Of a stretch of 41,550 nucleotides of DNA, positions 15,855 to 21,836 are shown one piece after another. Below the pieces are notes generated by a model. The model saw nothing but the letters and a program-made list of their open reading frames with translations. It was not told the DNA's origin and searched no databases. A program made the translations under genes and the position numbers. The stretch's first letter is position 1. The number at the start of each line of letters is the position of its first letter. Source of the stretch: CAZRVH01 sp964603635 (lineage in GTDB: Bacteria; Patescibacteriota; Gracilibacteria; Peribacterales; Peribacteraceae); assembly GCA_964603635.1 (NCBI GenBank), contig CAZRVH010000010.1, positions 1 through 41,550 of the forward strand, in the 5' to 3' direction.

Positions 15855-15871
15855 AAGCCATTGTATGGCTT
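15855..15871 (-). promoter_or_regulatory. dprA -10 element inside a palindrome
   Basis: Perfect palindrome AAGCCAT-TGT-ATGGCTT. On the minus strand it contains TACAAT (15860-15865) six bases before the dprA ATG, so a protein bound here would block leaderless transcription of dprA; an RNA hairpin is unlikely, since most of it lies upstream of the transcription start. Confidence 0.5.
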
Positions 15872-16081
15872 CCACCGACGAATGGGCCGAAGCCAGCGAA
15901 AAAACCTTGCCCCCGCGCGGCAAAACACCCACAATAGGGCTCCCCGTTGTTCTTTTTATACGTGGAACCTACATTAATAAAAGTCGTGCCGAACGAGCGC
16001 TTTGCGCGAAGTGGAGGCACTCCTCTCAGGGAAAAGAGAGCCCTTGAGAGAAAAACCGTAGGTTTGCCTCTCAAGAATTAA

Positions 16082-16157
16082 GCCGACGTAGCTCAGTTGG
16101 TAGAGCATAGGTATCGTAAACCTAGGGTCACCGGTTCAAATCCGGTCGTCGGCTCCA
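16082..16157 (+). tRNA. tRNA-Thr (CGT)
   Basis: A 76-nt standard cloverleaf. Acceptor stem GCCGACG/CGTCGGC, D-loop AGTTGGTA, anticodon stem TAGGT/ACCTA around ATCGTAA (anticodon CGT), T-arm ACCGG-TTCAAAT-CCGGT, discriminator T and encoded CCA. It marks the left edge of an accessory island. Pieces of its 5' and 3' ends recur at 16417-16481, 17919-17934 and 18569-18589. Confidence 0.95.
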
Positions 16158-16170
16158 TTAAAATAAAAAT

Positions 16171-16407
16171 ATGTTCGTCTATGTTCTCCAAAGCTTTATT
16201 GATAAAAGTCAGTATGTTGGCATGTCTGAAAATCCTGATCGCAGACTGTGCGAACATAATAAAGGATATGTAAAACCAACTTCATTAAAACGCCCATGGG
16301 TGCGTATTCTTTTGGAGGAATTCGCAGATCGGCCGTCAGCACGTAAAAGAGAAAAATACCTGAAGTCCGCGGCTGGAAGACGTTTTAGAAAAACTTTAAG
16401 AACGTAG
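16171..16407 (+). CDS. GIY-YIG domain endonuclease-like small protein
   Basis: A 78-residue single-domain GIY-YIG protein of the YhbQ/UPF0213 type. The GIY and YIG strands read FVYVLQS and SQYVGMS, followed by the arginine helix PDRRLCEHNKG, VRILLEEF with the putative metal Glu, and a C-terminal KREKYLKSAAGRRFRK. Stand-alone proteins of this type are abundant in small-genome bacteria and proposed to nick or cleave DNA; their biological role is unclear. It sits 13 bases after tRNA-Thr and just before a broken copy of that tRNA's 3' half, so it may be cargo or agent of a tRNA-targeted insertion (inference). TAAAAT lies 6 bases before the ATG. Confidence 0.8.
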   Translation: MFVYVLQSFIDKSQYVGMSENPDRRLCEHNKGYVKPTSLKRPWVRILLEEFADRPSARKREKYLKSAAGRRFRKTLRT

Positions 16408-16416
16408 CTAATTTAG

Positions 16417-16481
16417 GGTTACCGGTTCCCGCCCGTACCGAACGGTACGTTCGGGCGGGCAAATCCGGTCAGCGGCTCCAT
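16417..16481 (+). repeat. tRNA-Thr 3'-half copy interrupted by a palindromic insert
   Basis: AGGGTTACCGGTT, then a 32-base palindromic insert (16428-16459), then CAAATCCGGTC, AGCGG and CTCCATT. Without the insert it matches tRNA-Thr from the variable loop to the CCA end with few mismatches. The insert falls in the T-loop and folds as CCCGCCCG around an inner TACCG-AA-CGGTA hairpin, closing with CGGGCGGG. It is a truncated tRNA duplicate, not a working tRNA. Confidence 0.8.
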
Positions 16482-16516
16482 TACATCACTCCATGTCACA
16501 ATACTAATAATAAGTA

Positions 16517-16522
16517 TATACT
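16517..16522 (+). promoter_or_regulatory. -10 element of the acetyltransferase gene (leaderless)
   Basis: TATACT-TTTCGC-ATG, spacing 6. No recognisable -35. Confidence 0.55.
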
Positions 16523-16528
16523 TTTCGC

Positions 16529-17074
16529 ATGGAATTGATCGCAGCAAAAGGCATAAGTATACGAACTATGGAAGATACAGAGCGAGATTATGAAATCCTT
16601 TATAAATGGTTATCTACGCCTGAGATCAAAAAATGGTATGAAACTCTTGAAGGATTAACGCCCGATGCAATTAAAAATAAATATAAACCCCGCATCATGG
16701 GAGAACATCACGTACATCCTTGCATCATAGAGTACGGCAAGATACCTGTTGGATACGTTCAGTTTTACGAAACAAAATCAGAACCTGACTTTTATATCCA
16801 AGAAGATTTTACAAAGGAACCCAATGTGTACGCTTTGGACATTTTCATAGGCGAACCAAGTCAGCATGGAAAAGGAATCGGATCTGAATCATTGCGATTA
16901 ATCGTGCAGCACTTAGTTAGAAATGGAGCCAAGAAAGTAATAATTGATCCTGATATTGATAATGAGAGGGCAATTAGAGCCTATGAAAAAGCTGGTTTTA
17001 CAAAGATCAAAATGATCGAAGATCTCCCAAATAATAAAAAATCTTGGCTTATGCTTATAGAATCCAGTTCCTGA
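16529..17074 (+). CDS. GNAT acetyltransferase resembling aminoglycoside 6'-N-acetyltransferases
   Basis: A 181-residue GNAT protein. It follows the AAC(6')-type plan: an acidic N-terminal region with YKWLSTPEIKKWYE, then IIEYGKIPVGYVQFYE, DIFIGEPSQHGKGIGSESLRLI with the acetyl-CoA-binding Q/R-x-x-G-x-G/A loop, and KKVIIDPDIDNERAIRAYEKAGF. In that family these segments bind acetyl-CoA and an aminoglycoside amino group. True substrate is unknown, and environmental relatives often act on other amines. The codons are A+T rich compared with flanking genes, which suggests transfer. The last codons and TGA stop lie in the first copy of a direct repeat (17066-17097). Confidence 0.8.
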   Translation: MELIAAKGISIRTMEDTERDYEILYKWLSTPEIKKWYETLEGLTPDAIKNKYKPRIMGEHHVHPCIIEYGKIPVGYVQFYETKSEPDFYIQEDFTKEPNVYALDIFIGEPSQHGKGIGSESLRLIVQHLVRNGAKKVIIDPDIDNERAIRAYEKAGFTKIKMIEDLPNNKKSWLMLIESSS

Positions 17075-17097
17075 TAAGATCCCATAGGGAGCTCCAT
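17066..17097 (+). repeat. Direct repeat R1 ending in a tRNA-like GCTCCAT
   Basis: Starts AGTTCCTGATAAGATCCCAT and ends AGGGAGCTCCAT. The first 22 bases are identical to R2 (17760-17781), and its centre GATCCCATAGGGA is a small palindrome. It carries the stop codon of the acetyltransferase and immediately precedes the methyltransferase promoter. Confidence 0.8.
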
Positions 17098-17115
17098 TGC
17101 CAACAAAAAGATCGC

Positions 17116-17121
17116 TATACT
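17116..17121 (+). promoter_or_regulatory. -10 element of the methyltransferase gene (leaderless)
   Basis: TATACT-CAAACC-ATG, spacing 6, no Shine-Dalgarno. Confidence 0.55.
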
Positions 17122-17127
17122 CAAACC

Positions 17128-17757
17128 ATGGGAACCACATGGGATGATATTTATAGGAATTTCGAAAAAGGCGGCGACGCTTGGGCAACGCTGAATGAAG
17201 ATATACATCCTCTTTTTGCGGATTTTCTTTCGCAAACAACATTCCCAAAAAAGACCGCTCTGGATATCGGATGCGGAACCGGGAAATACATGGCATATCT
17301 TCGAAAGAACGGATTCACGACTGACGGCATAGATTCAAGTGAAACTGCCGTAAAAATGACACTCTCAACCCTGCCTGATGTGTCCGCAAAAGTCGTGGAC
17401 ATGTTTTCATTTCAGATTCCTGCAAACCGATACGACCTTATCTTATCTATCTCAACGATTCACCACGGCACAAAAGATAAAGTCGCGGCCTTAATCCAAA
17501 AAATCTACGACTCCCTTATCGATACAGGTTCTATTTTCATTACGCTGCCCGATTGGGAGCACGCACGACATTGGAATACTTTCAAAGATCATGAAATGAT
17601 CGGACCGGGAACCTATGCGCCGCTTAGCGGACCAGAACAAGGATTGGCGCACAGCTTTTACAGCAAAGAGGAGGTGCAGGAACTCTTCAAAGGGTTCAAA
17701 AACGTAACCATGGCCGTCGATTCGATAGGGAGATGGATAGTGGCGGGCTCTAAATGA
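17128..17757 (+). CDS. Class I SAM-dependent methyltransferase
   Basis: A 209-residue Rossmann-fold methyltransferase. Motif I is ALDIGCGTGKYMAYL (SAM binding), motif II DGIDSSETAV, and the acidic motif is VVDMFSF. Motif IV is YDLILSISTIHHG, followed by LIDTGSIFITLP. A C-terminal segment (HSFYSKEEVQELFKGF) resembles the lid of small-molecule methyltransferases. The substrate cannot be inferred. The frame is open from 17044, but I choose the ATG at 17128 because a TATACT lies six bases before it and the core fold begins soon after. The gene is bounded by two copies of the same repeat (R1, R2), which makes it look like a movable one-gene unit. Confidence 0.85.
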   Translation: MGTTWDDIYRNFEKGGDAWATLNEDIHPLFADFLSQTTFPKKTALDIGCGTGKYMAYLRKNGFTTDGIDSSETAVKMTLSTLPDVSAKVVDMFSFQIPANRYDLILSISTIHHGTKDKVAALIQKIYDSLIDTGSIFITLPDWEHARHWNTFKDHEMIGPGTYAPLSGPEQGLAHSFYSKEEVQELFKGFKNVTMAVDSIGRWIVAGSK

Positions 17758-17759
17758 TC

Positions 17760-17789
17760 AGTTCCTGATAAGATCCCATAGAGCTCCAT
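17760..17789 (+). repeat. Direct repeat R2
   Basis: Starts two bases after the methyltransferase stop. The first 22 bases are identical to R1. It lacks two G of R1 and ends in the same GAGCTCCAT. Confidence 0.8.
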
Positions 17790-18054
17790 CCGTCTTCGCC
17801 CCGCATGCGCGCGGGGCTACGCCGGGATTCACCTTGTCGCGATCATTACGACGTATGCCACGGCGTCTCGCCTCGGCATAGCCGAAGGCGGAGCCGGGAG
17901 TCCAAAGACGAAGCCGGGCGGTCGTCGGCTACATAGCTGAATCACTTCATGCAAAGAGCCTATTTTTCTCTTCAGGAAGGTAAATATTTTGTCCTAACCA
18001 ATTTGTTCAGTTCATTCGCTTCCTCCAATCTTTTTCCCATAAAAATAGCTTCAG
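17790..18054. other. Non-coding stretch with REP-like hairpins and a tRNA-Thr 3' fragment
   Basis: No credible gene. CCCCGC-ATGC-GCGCGGGG (about 17799-17816) and CGCCTCGGC-ATA-GCCGAAGGCG (about 17869-17890) are REP-like palindromes. At 17919-17930 the 12 bases CGGTCGTCGGCT equal the end of tRNA-Thr (16143-16154), followed by ACAT where the tRNA has CCAT. The remainder to 18054 is A+T-rich and featureless. Confidence 0.6.
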
Positions 18055-18082
18055 TTGCCAACAAATTTTTTCGCAGTAAATT
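18055..18082 (+). promoter_or_regulatory. Possible promoter of the cupredoxin-like lipoprotein gene
   Basis: TTGCCA (18055-18060), 16 bases, TAAATT (18077-18082). It would give a leader of about 30 nt before the ATG at 18120. Confidence 0.4.
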
Positions 18083-18119
18083 CAATCTGCTATCCCTGCC
18101 TTATCTCCGTCTTTAGCAT

Positions 18120-18521
18120 ATGAACAAGATCCTACCAATCGCCTGCATTGCGCTCGTTCTCACGCTCGCAGGATGTTTAAATGCTCCAAACAAACAGGAC
18201 ACGAGTACCGCAAGCTCACGAACATCTTCAAGTATAGGGGCATCCCATGATTTTTCTGCGCCACCGACTCTTCCTGCCGACGCATCTGTTGTAACGCTTA
18301 CAACTGATGGCCTTACACCTTCTCTTTTGAAAATACATCCCGGCGACAATGTCTGCTGGATCAATCAGGACACCGTTATTCGGCTTCCGCTCTATGCACC
18401 TAACTCCGAAGAAACACTGCAACCAGGCTCTATTTGGTGTCTTCGCTTCCTTCAAGCAGGTACATGGACTTTTGATGATCGGTTTAAGCGAGGTTCAGCA
18501 GTAGATATTGTGGTCGAATAG
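18120..18521 (+). CDS. Putative lipoprotein with cupredoxin-like domain lacking copper ligands
   Basis: A 133-residue protein. The signal peptide ends in a clear lipobox, LAGC (Cys19). A Ser/Thr-rich linker (about 25-50) leads to a small beta-sandwich pattern: VVTLTTDGLTPSLLKIHPGD, VCWINQD, then LQPGSIWCLRFLQAGTWTF and GSAVDIVVE. This spacing is that of plastocyanin-like cupredoxins, but the usual His and Cys/Met ligands are absent, so it probably does not bind copper. Two cysteines (CW, WC) may form a disulfide instead. It is in the middle of the tRNA-Thr island and is followed by a piece of the tRNA 5' end. Confidence 0.6.
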   Translation: MNKILPIACIALVLTLAGCLNAPNKQDTSTASSRTSSSIGASHDFSAPPTLPADASVVTLTTDGLTPSLLKIHPGDNVCWINQDTVIRLPLYAPNSEETLQPGSIWCLRFLQAGTWTFDDRFKRGSAVDIVVE

Positions 18522-18568
18522 AAAGTCCCAACTTCGGCTAGAAGCGAGCTCCTCCACTCACCACTGAA

Positions 18569-18589
18569 TAAGCCGACGTAGCTCAGTTG
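18569..18589 (+). repeat. tRNA-Thr 5'-end fragment
   Basis: 21 bases identical to 16079-16099, that is three bases of upstream flank plus the first 18 bases of tRNA-Thr. It then diverges, and with what follows makes a perfect hairpin ACGTAGC-TCAGTT-GCTACGT (18576-18595). The rest of the tRNA is missing. Confidence 0.85.
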
Positions 18590-18617
18590 CTACGTCTTTG
18601 CCTGCGCCTCTTTTCGA

Positions 18618-19154
18618 TCAGACCACATTGTCCCATGACACGTTTATGTCTTTGTCACGCTCGCGGGAAAACAACAACGGGCGATAGGGCAGGATTTTCG
18701 TTCCTGTCTCGGAGAGGAGCCAATCGTATCTGTCACGAAGCCACCGAATGTGATCCTGCACGCACAAAGGTTCGTATCCACCGGCAAACAATATTTTTTC
18801 GGGTTTATAATCGATGACATATTCCGCGATTCCCCGTAATCCCTCTTTGACTTCGTCACGGGAAATCACCTCGGAAGACGCGGCACGCACTTTGTTCATG
18901 AGGCCTTGAAAGGAATTGTAAAATTCCGGAGAGACCCCGGCGCGCCACTTCGAGTGCGTCGGATACAAACCGTCCGGATACATCAAAAAACTGACCGAAT
19001 GATCAAACAAAGGAAGATGGTGCGTCAGTAATTTTCCATACTCATCCATCGCATCTTTTCCGCGATGACCCGGATGGCCACCATCTACGGGGGTAAACGC
19101 GATTTCTTCCATCGCGTCCGGATGCACGACAACCAAAAGGTCATTCGTCTTCAT
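18618..19154 (-). CDS. Hypothetical protein, 178 residues
   Basis: I do not recognise a family. The N-terminus has strand-like LLVVVHPDAMEEIAF followed by a His/Gly/Asp-rich segment (VDGGHPGHRGKDAMDEYG). YKPEKILFAGGYEPLCVQDHIRWL near 120-145 looks like an alpha/beta nucleotide- or metal-binding fold. Several histidines and aspartates are suitable metal ligands, so a hydrolase is conceivable but unproven. The frame extends 12 codons upstream, but TTGCTT-17-TATAAT places transcription start at the ATG at 19154, so I use that start and expect a leaderless mRNA. It lies at the right end of the island, reading back towards the tRNA fragments. Confidence 0.6.
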   Translation of the reverse strand: MKTNDLLVVVHPDAMEEIAFTPVDGGHPGHRGKDAMDEYGKLLTHHLPLFDHSVSFLMYPDGLYPTHSKWRAGVSPEFYNSFQGLMNKVRAASSEVISRDEVKEGLRGIAEYVIDYKPEKILFAGGYEPLCVQDHIRWLRDRYDWLLSETGTKILPYRPLLFSRERDKDINVSWDNVV

Positions 19155-19161
19155 TAATATT

Positions 19162-19190
19162 ATTATAACATAATAAATAATATTAAGCAA
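19162..19190 (-). promoter_or_regulatory. Promoter of the hypothetical gene at 18618-19154 (leaderless)
   Basis: Minus strand TTGCTT (19185-19190), 17 bases, TATAAT (19162-19167), then 7 bases to the ATG. Confidence 0.7.
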
Positions 19191-19195
19191 TAATA

Positions 19196-19220
19196 CCGAT
19201 AAGATCTCATAGAGAGCTTA
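19196..19220 (+). repeat. Diverged repeat R3
   Basis: CCGATAAGATCTCATAGAGAGCTT aligns with R1 without gaps. The arm changes compensate each other: R1 has TCCC-ATA-GGGA, R3 has TCTC-ATA-GAGA. It overlaps the last codons of the cupin gene on the other strand and marks the right boundary of the island. Confidence 0.6.
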
Positions 19221-19707
19221 CCCTCCCGAAATCATCCTGCACGCGCACGATGTCGTTTTCGTCGCTCGGGTTCTGCGGATCCGTGTGCTGCCAAATTTCC
19301 GCGACGATCCCCCATCCGTCAGCGCCTATCAAACGATGACGCTCCCCTTGTTTCAAACGAACCAGATCTCCCGGCCTGAATTTCTTCGGCTCGGTTTCCT
19401 GGTCGGTATCGCTCATCATCACGAATACCTCGCCTTCGTAAATGCGCCACAGCTCCGCGCGGCGATGGTGGTACTGCCAGGACAAACGCATGCCGGGCGC
19501 GACGAGCAGCATCTTCGGGCTGATCTTCTTCCCGGCAAACTGCGCGGGATTCTCACCCGGGAAAAACTCCTTCATGAAGGCCGCCGCATGCGCCTCGTCG
19601 ATGACGAAGAAGCCGCCCCAGGGGCGATCCATGTCTTTGGAGACGATGTGCAGCCCCTCATCCAACAGCAGTTGTTCAACGGCGGCGAAGACATCTTCTT
19701 TGATCAT
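19207..19707 (-). CDS. Cupin-domain protein (phosphomannose-isomerase type II-like)
   Basis: A 166-residue protein with a single cupin barrel. RPWGGFFVIDE near the N-terminus and LLVAPGMRLSWQYHHRRAELWRIYEGE carry cupin motif 1 with its metal histidines. GDLVRLKQGERHRLIGADGWGIVAEIWQHTDP carries motif 2. This resembles the C-terminal domain of type II mannose-6-phosphate isomerase/GDP-mannose pyrophosphorylase, which recurs as a stand-alone protein; the exact activity is uncertain. The ATG at 19707 has TATACT six bases upstream and no Shine-Dalgarno. The last residues (SSL) and the TGA come from repeat R3, so the C-terminus may have been altered when the island arrived. Confidence 0.8.
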   Translation of the reverse strand: MIKEDVFAAVEQLLLDEGLHIVSKDMDRPWGGFFVIDEAHAAAFMKEFFPGENPAQFAGKKISPKMLLVAPGMRLSWQYHHRRAELWRIYEGEVFVMMSDTDQETEPKKFRPGDLVRLKQGERHRLIGADGWGIVAEIWQHTDPQNPSDENDIVRVQDDFGRVSSL

Positions 19708-19713
19708 GCGGCG

Positions 19714-19719
19714 AGTATA
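19714..19719 (-). promoter_or_regulatory. -10 element of the cupin gene (leaderless)
   Basis: Minus strand TATACT-CGCCGC-ATG, spacing 6. It overlaps the end of the small ORF at 19724-19813 closely. Confidence 0.55.
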
Positions 19720-19723
19720 CCGA

Positions 19724-19813
19724 TCACGTCACCGCCTTGAAAATGAGATACAGGAAGGCCCAGCCGCCTCCGAAGACGGCCGCGATGACGAGGGCTTTGA
19801 GAAGTGTTGGCAT
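19724..19813 (-). CDS. Small single-span membrane peptide (29 residues)
   Basis: ATG at 19813 to TGA at 19724. The peptide is MPTLLKALVIAAV followed by a Gly/Trp-containing hydrophobic run and FKAVT. It is one transmembrane helix with a Lys near each end, as in many bacterial membrane micropeptides. It sits just upstream of the cupin gene on the same strand and overlaps nothing. It could be a real small protein, but chance cannot be excluded at this length. Confidence 0.4.
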   Translation of the reverse strand: MPTLLKALVIAAVFGGGWAFLYLIFKAVT

Positions 19814-19875
19814 AGTGCCATAGATGACGGATGGAAAACGCGGTTATGACACTAGGATCGGCATACGCTCGCTTC

Positions 19876-19881
19876 TATACT
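19876..19881 (+). promoter_or_regulatory. -10 element of the Nudix gene (leaderless)
   Basis: TATACT-ACGATC-ATG, spacing 6. This decides the start at 19888 over the upstream in-frame ATG. Confidence 0.55.
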
Positions 19882-19887
19882 ACGATC

Positions 19888-20319
19888 ATGAGCGGGGAAC
19901 GCGCAAAAGTCGGCACGGCCGTGATCGTCCTGAAGGACGGAAAACTCCTCATGCAAAAGCGCCGGGGGTCGCACGGAAGCGGAACCTGGTCCGTGCCCGG
20001 CGGCCATATCGAGTTCGGGGAAAGTCCCGGGGAATGCGTGATCCGGGAAACGAAGGAAGAAACAGGGGTAACCATCGGCAATCCCCTCTTCATCGGCATG
20101 ACGAACGACGTGATGGCCGCCGAAGCAAAGCACTACGTTACCTTGTGGTTCGAAGCGACCTACCTCTCCGGGGAGCCTGCCGTCGTGGCGCCGGACGAAA
20201 CGGAGTACGTGGGCTGGCAACCGATCGATGATCTGCCGGCACCGCTCTTCGTCATATTCCAGAATCTCTTGAGCGGCTCGCTCATCACCTCCACGCCCCA
20301 TGCATTCCCGCTCGCATGA
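19888..20319 (+). CDS. Nudix hydrolase
   Basis: A 143-residue Nudix protein with a complete box: GGHIEFGE, then GECVIRETKEETGV (pattern G-x5-E-x7-RE-x2-EE-x-G). The fold starts with VGTAVIVLKDGKLLMQKRRG and GTWSVPGG. Such enzymes hydrolyse nucleoside diphosphates linked to another moiety, often damaged nucleotides. The KRRGSHGSGTWSVPGG signature is common in MutT-like house-cleaning enzymes. The frame is open from 19831, but the TATACT at 19876-19881 places transcription start at the ATG at 19888. It overlaps the next gene by 20 nt, so the two are presumably co-expressed. Confidence 0.88.
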   Translation: MSGERAKVGTAVIVLKDGKLLMQKRRGSHGSGTWSVPGGHIEFGESPGECVIRETKEETGVTIGNPLFIGMTNDVMAAEAKHYVTLWFEATYLSGEPAVVAPDETEYVGWQPIDDLPAPLFVIFQNLLSGSLITSTPHAFPLA

Positions 20320-20719
20320 CGACAAACATTTCCTGGTGCTGAAAAAGGGCGAGGAGCTCGTATCGGCCCTGACTGCTTTCCTCAAGGAGAAGAACATCGC
20401 GGCCGGTAGCATCTCCGGACTGGGCGCGGTGGAGAACGTGGATATCGCGTATTACGACCTGCCGACGAAAGCCTACCTGCGAACAGTATTCCCCGATGTG
20501 TACGAACTCCTGTCGGCAACGGGCAATGCCGCACTCCTTGATGGAAAGCACTTCCCGCATGTGCATGTGGTCATCGGCGACCGGAACTACAAAACGTACG
20601 GAGGCCACCTGTTTGCCGCGACCGTCGCCGCGACCGTGGAGCTTTCGATCATCCAGATGCCATTCAGGGTGGAACGCGCGCATGATGCAGAAACAGGACT
20701 AAAGCTTTGCATACTATAG
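20300..20719 (+). CDS. PPC/DUF296 domain protein
   Basis: A 139-residue stand-alone PPC (DUF296) domain. Motifs are FLVLKKGEELVSALTAFLKE, SGLGAVENVDIAYYD, YELLSATGNAAL and HFPHVHVVIGD followed by GGHLFAATVAATVELSI. The clustered histidines (HVHVV and GGH) are the likely metal site found in prokaryotic members. These form trimers; a DNA-binding role is proven only for plant AT-hook fusions, and no AT-hook is present here. The ATG lies inside the end of the Nudix gene, indicating translational coupling. Downstream there is an A+T-rich region with a promoter for the next gene. Confidence 0.88.
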   Translation: MHSRSHDDKHFLVLKKGEELVSALTAFLKEKNIAAGSISGLGAVENVDIAYYDLPTKAYLRTVFPDVYELLSATGNAALLDGKHFPHVHVVIGDRNYKTYGGHLFAATVAATVELSIIQMPFRVERAHDAETGLKLCIL

Positions 20720-20762
20720 AAATATTCTATTTCAGACCTATTTGAAGTTGTTTTAAGACTAT

Positions 20763-20790
20763 TTGACATAATTTAATTTTTAATTATTAT
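20763..20790 (+). promoter_or_regulatory. Promoter with a long leader (about 90 nt)
   Basis: TTGACA (20763-20768), 16 bases, TATTAT (20785-20790). Transcription would start near 20797, leaving about 90 nt before the ATG at 20888. The leader contains AAAGGAG at 20824-20830, far from the start, so the leader could be regulatory. Confidence 0.6.
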
Positions 20791-20887
20791 ATACATAGTT
20801 CTTTCACATTTTTTCTCGAACTGAAAGGAGTGTAAGCCGATTCCGGCGTCACTAACTATCATTGTCTGCTGTCTGAGGAACTGTCTG

Positions 20888-21691
20888 ATGCCCGCAAAGA
20901 CCGTAAAGAAAACCGGCGCGATCCTTCGTATCTTCCAGAAGGACCCCGCTAAGGTTGGAAACACCGTTCAAGATATGAAACAAACGGTGACGCTCCTAAA
21001 AGAGCTTGGAATCGAGGTCATTCATCTGTTGGTTTGGAATCCGCAAGATGAAGACCATAAAGGCCAGGGCGACTGCGGGCAAACGGCCGCAGCACTCAAG
21101 GCCGAAATCCCCGATGCGTTTGTCGTCGAAATCAAGGAAGGCGATAAATTCGTCTACATCCTAAATGCGGGACTGCGCCTCCAAGCGGATAAGGGTGTCA
21201 CGCACACCATGATTCTGTCGAAAGAGGCCGTGTCGTATCTCACTCCTTCGACCTTCGCCAAGATGCTTGCTGCATTTGGCAAAGGTGCGATGGTCGCCGG
21301 GGTGCATATGCCCCGGGAACTCGGCAACTCCGTACTCGAAGGACGCATCGCAAACACCTGCGCGGTATGGGACGTGGAAGCACTCCTGTTATCGGGATGT
21401 TTCGATCCGTACAGCCGCTCGCTTGCGAACGGTGAAGCGGAACGTCCGGCCGGAGTGGAAGAAATTATTCCTCTCATCCGTCTCGTGCGCCACTACGGAA
21501 AGTGCATCGCGCCGATCGTCAGCGATGCAGAAGGGGCGGCCTATAAGCTGCCCACGCGGGAGGAAGACCCGGAGGAATGGGCACGGCAAGAGAAAAAATT
21601 CGGAAGCAAACTGCCACGCCAGCAGGAGATGGCAGCATATGTAGAAGGAGGGACTCTTGAGGAATTGAAGGCAGCGGTAATGGCCACCTAG
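20888..21691 (+). CDS. Hypothetical protein, paralogue of the next gene (possible GT-A-like fold)
   Basis: A 267-residue soluble protein related along its length to the 269-residue product of 21837-22646. Shared blocks are GAILRIF/GALLRVY, a DCGQTA/DCGSTA segment, the FVYILNAG/FVDILNAG strand, MILSKEAVSYLT, an RIANTCAVWDVEALLLSGCFD block, GEAERPAGVEEIIPLIRLV and a basic C-terminus. The succession of strands and the asparagine-rich RIANT-x-x-WD-x-x-ALL-x-GGFD pattern recall glycosyltransferase family 2 (GT-A) cores. No DxD metal motif is clear, so this is a tentative fold guess. GAGGA lies at a reasonable distance upstream of the ATG. A strong terminator follows at 21722-21756. Confidence 0.6.
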   Translation: MPAKTVKKTGAILRIFQKDPAKVGNTVQDMKQTVTLLKELGIEVIHLLVWNPQDEDHKGQGDCGQTAAALKAEIPDAFVVEIKEGDKFVYILNAGLRLQADKGVTHTMILSKEAVSYLTPSTFAKMLAAFGKGAMVAGVHMPRELGNSVLEGRIANTCAVWDVEALLLSGCFDPYSRSLANGEAERPAGVEEIIPLIRLVRHYGKCIAPIVSDAEGAAYKLPTREEDPEEWARQEKKFGSKLPRQQEMAAYVEGGTLEELKAAVMAT

Positions 21692-21721
21692 GCCTGCTCC
21701 AGAGTTTCCATCCGTACAACA

Positions 21722-21756
21722 AACACCCATTTGCCACTGGCAGATGGGTGTTTTTC
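21722..21756 (+). terminator. Intrinsic terminator
   Basis: ACACCCATTTGCC-ACT-GGCAGATGGGTGT with T5 after it. 13-bp stem with one G-T pair. It separates the two paralogues transcriptionally. Confidence 0.9.
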
Positions 21757-21822
21757 TTATAAGCATGAAAATGCGCAGCGCCGCGATGGATCGTTCCTAT
21801 TTCGAAATATCCGTAAATATGC

Positions 21823-21828
21823 TATAAT
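21823..21828 (+). promoter_or_regulatory. -10 element of the second paralogue (leaderless)
   Basis: TATAAT-ATCGGCAA-ATG, spacing 8, in a locally A+T-rich segment. Confidence 0.6.
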
Positions 21829-21836
21829 ATCGGCAA

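Noticed and set aside
15935..16081. Terminator or riboswitch upstream of tRNA-Thr
   Set aside because: CTCTCAGGG/CCCTTGAGAG pair with a bulge but no T run follows; nothing else supports a regulatory RNA.
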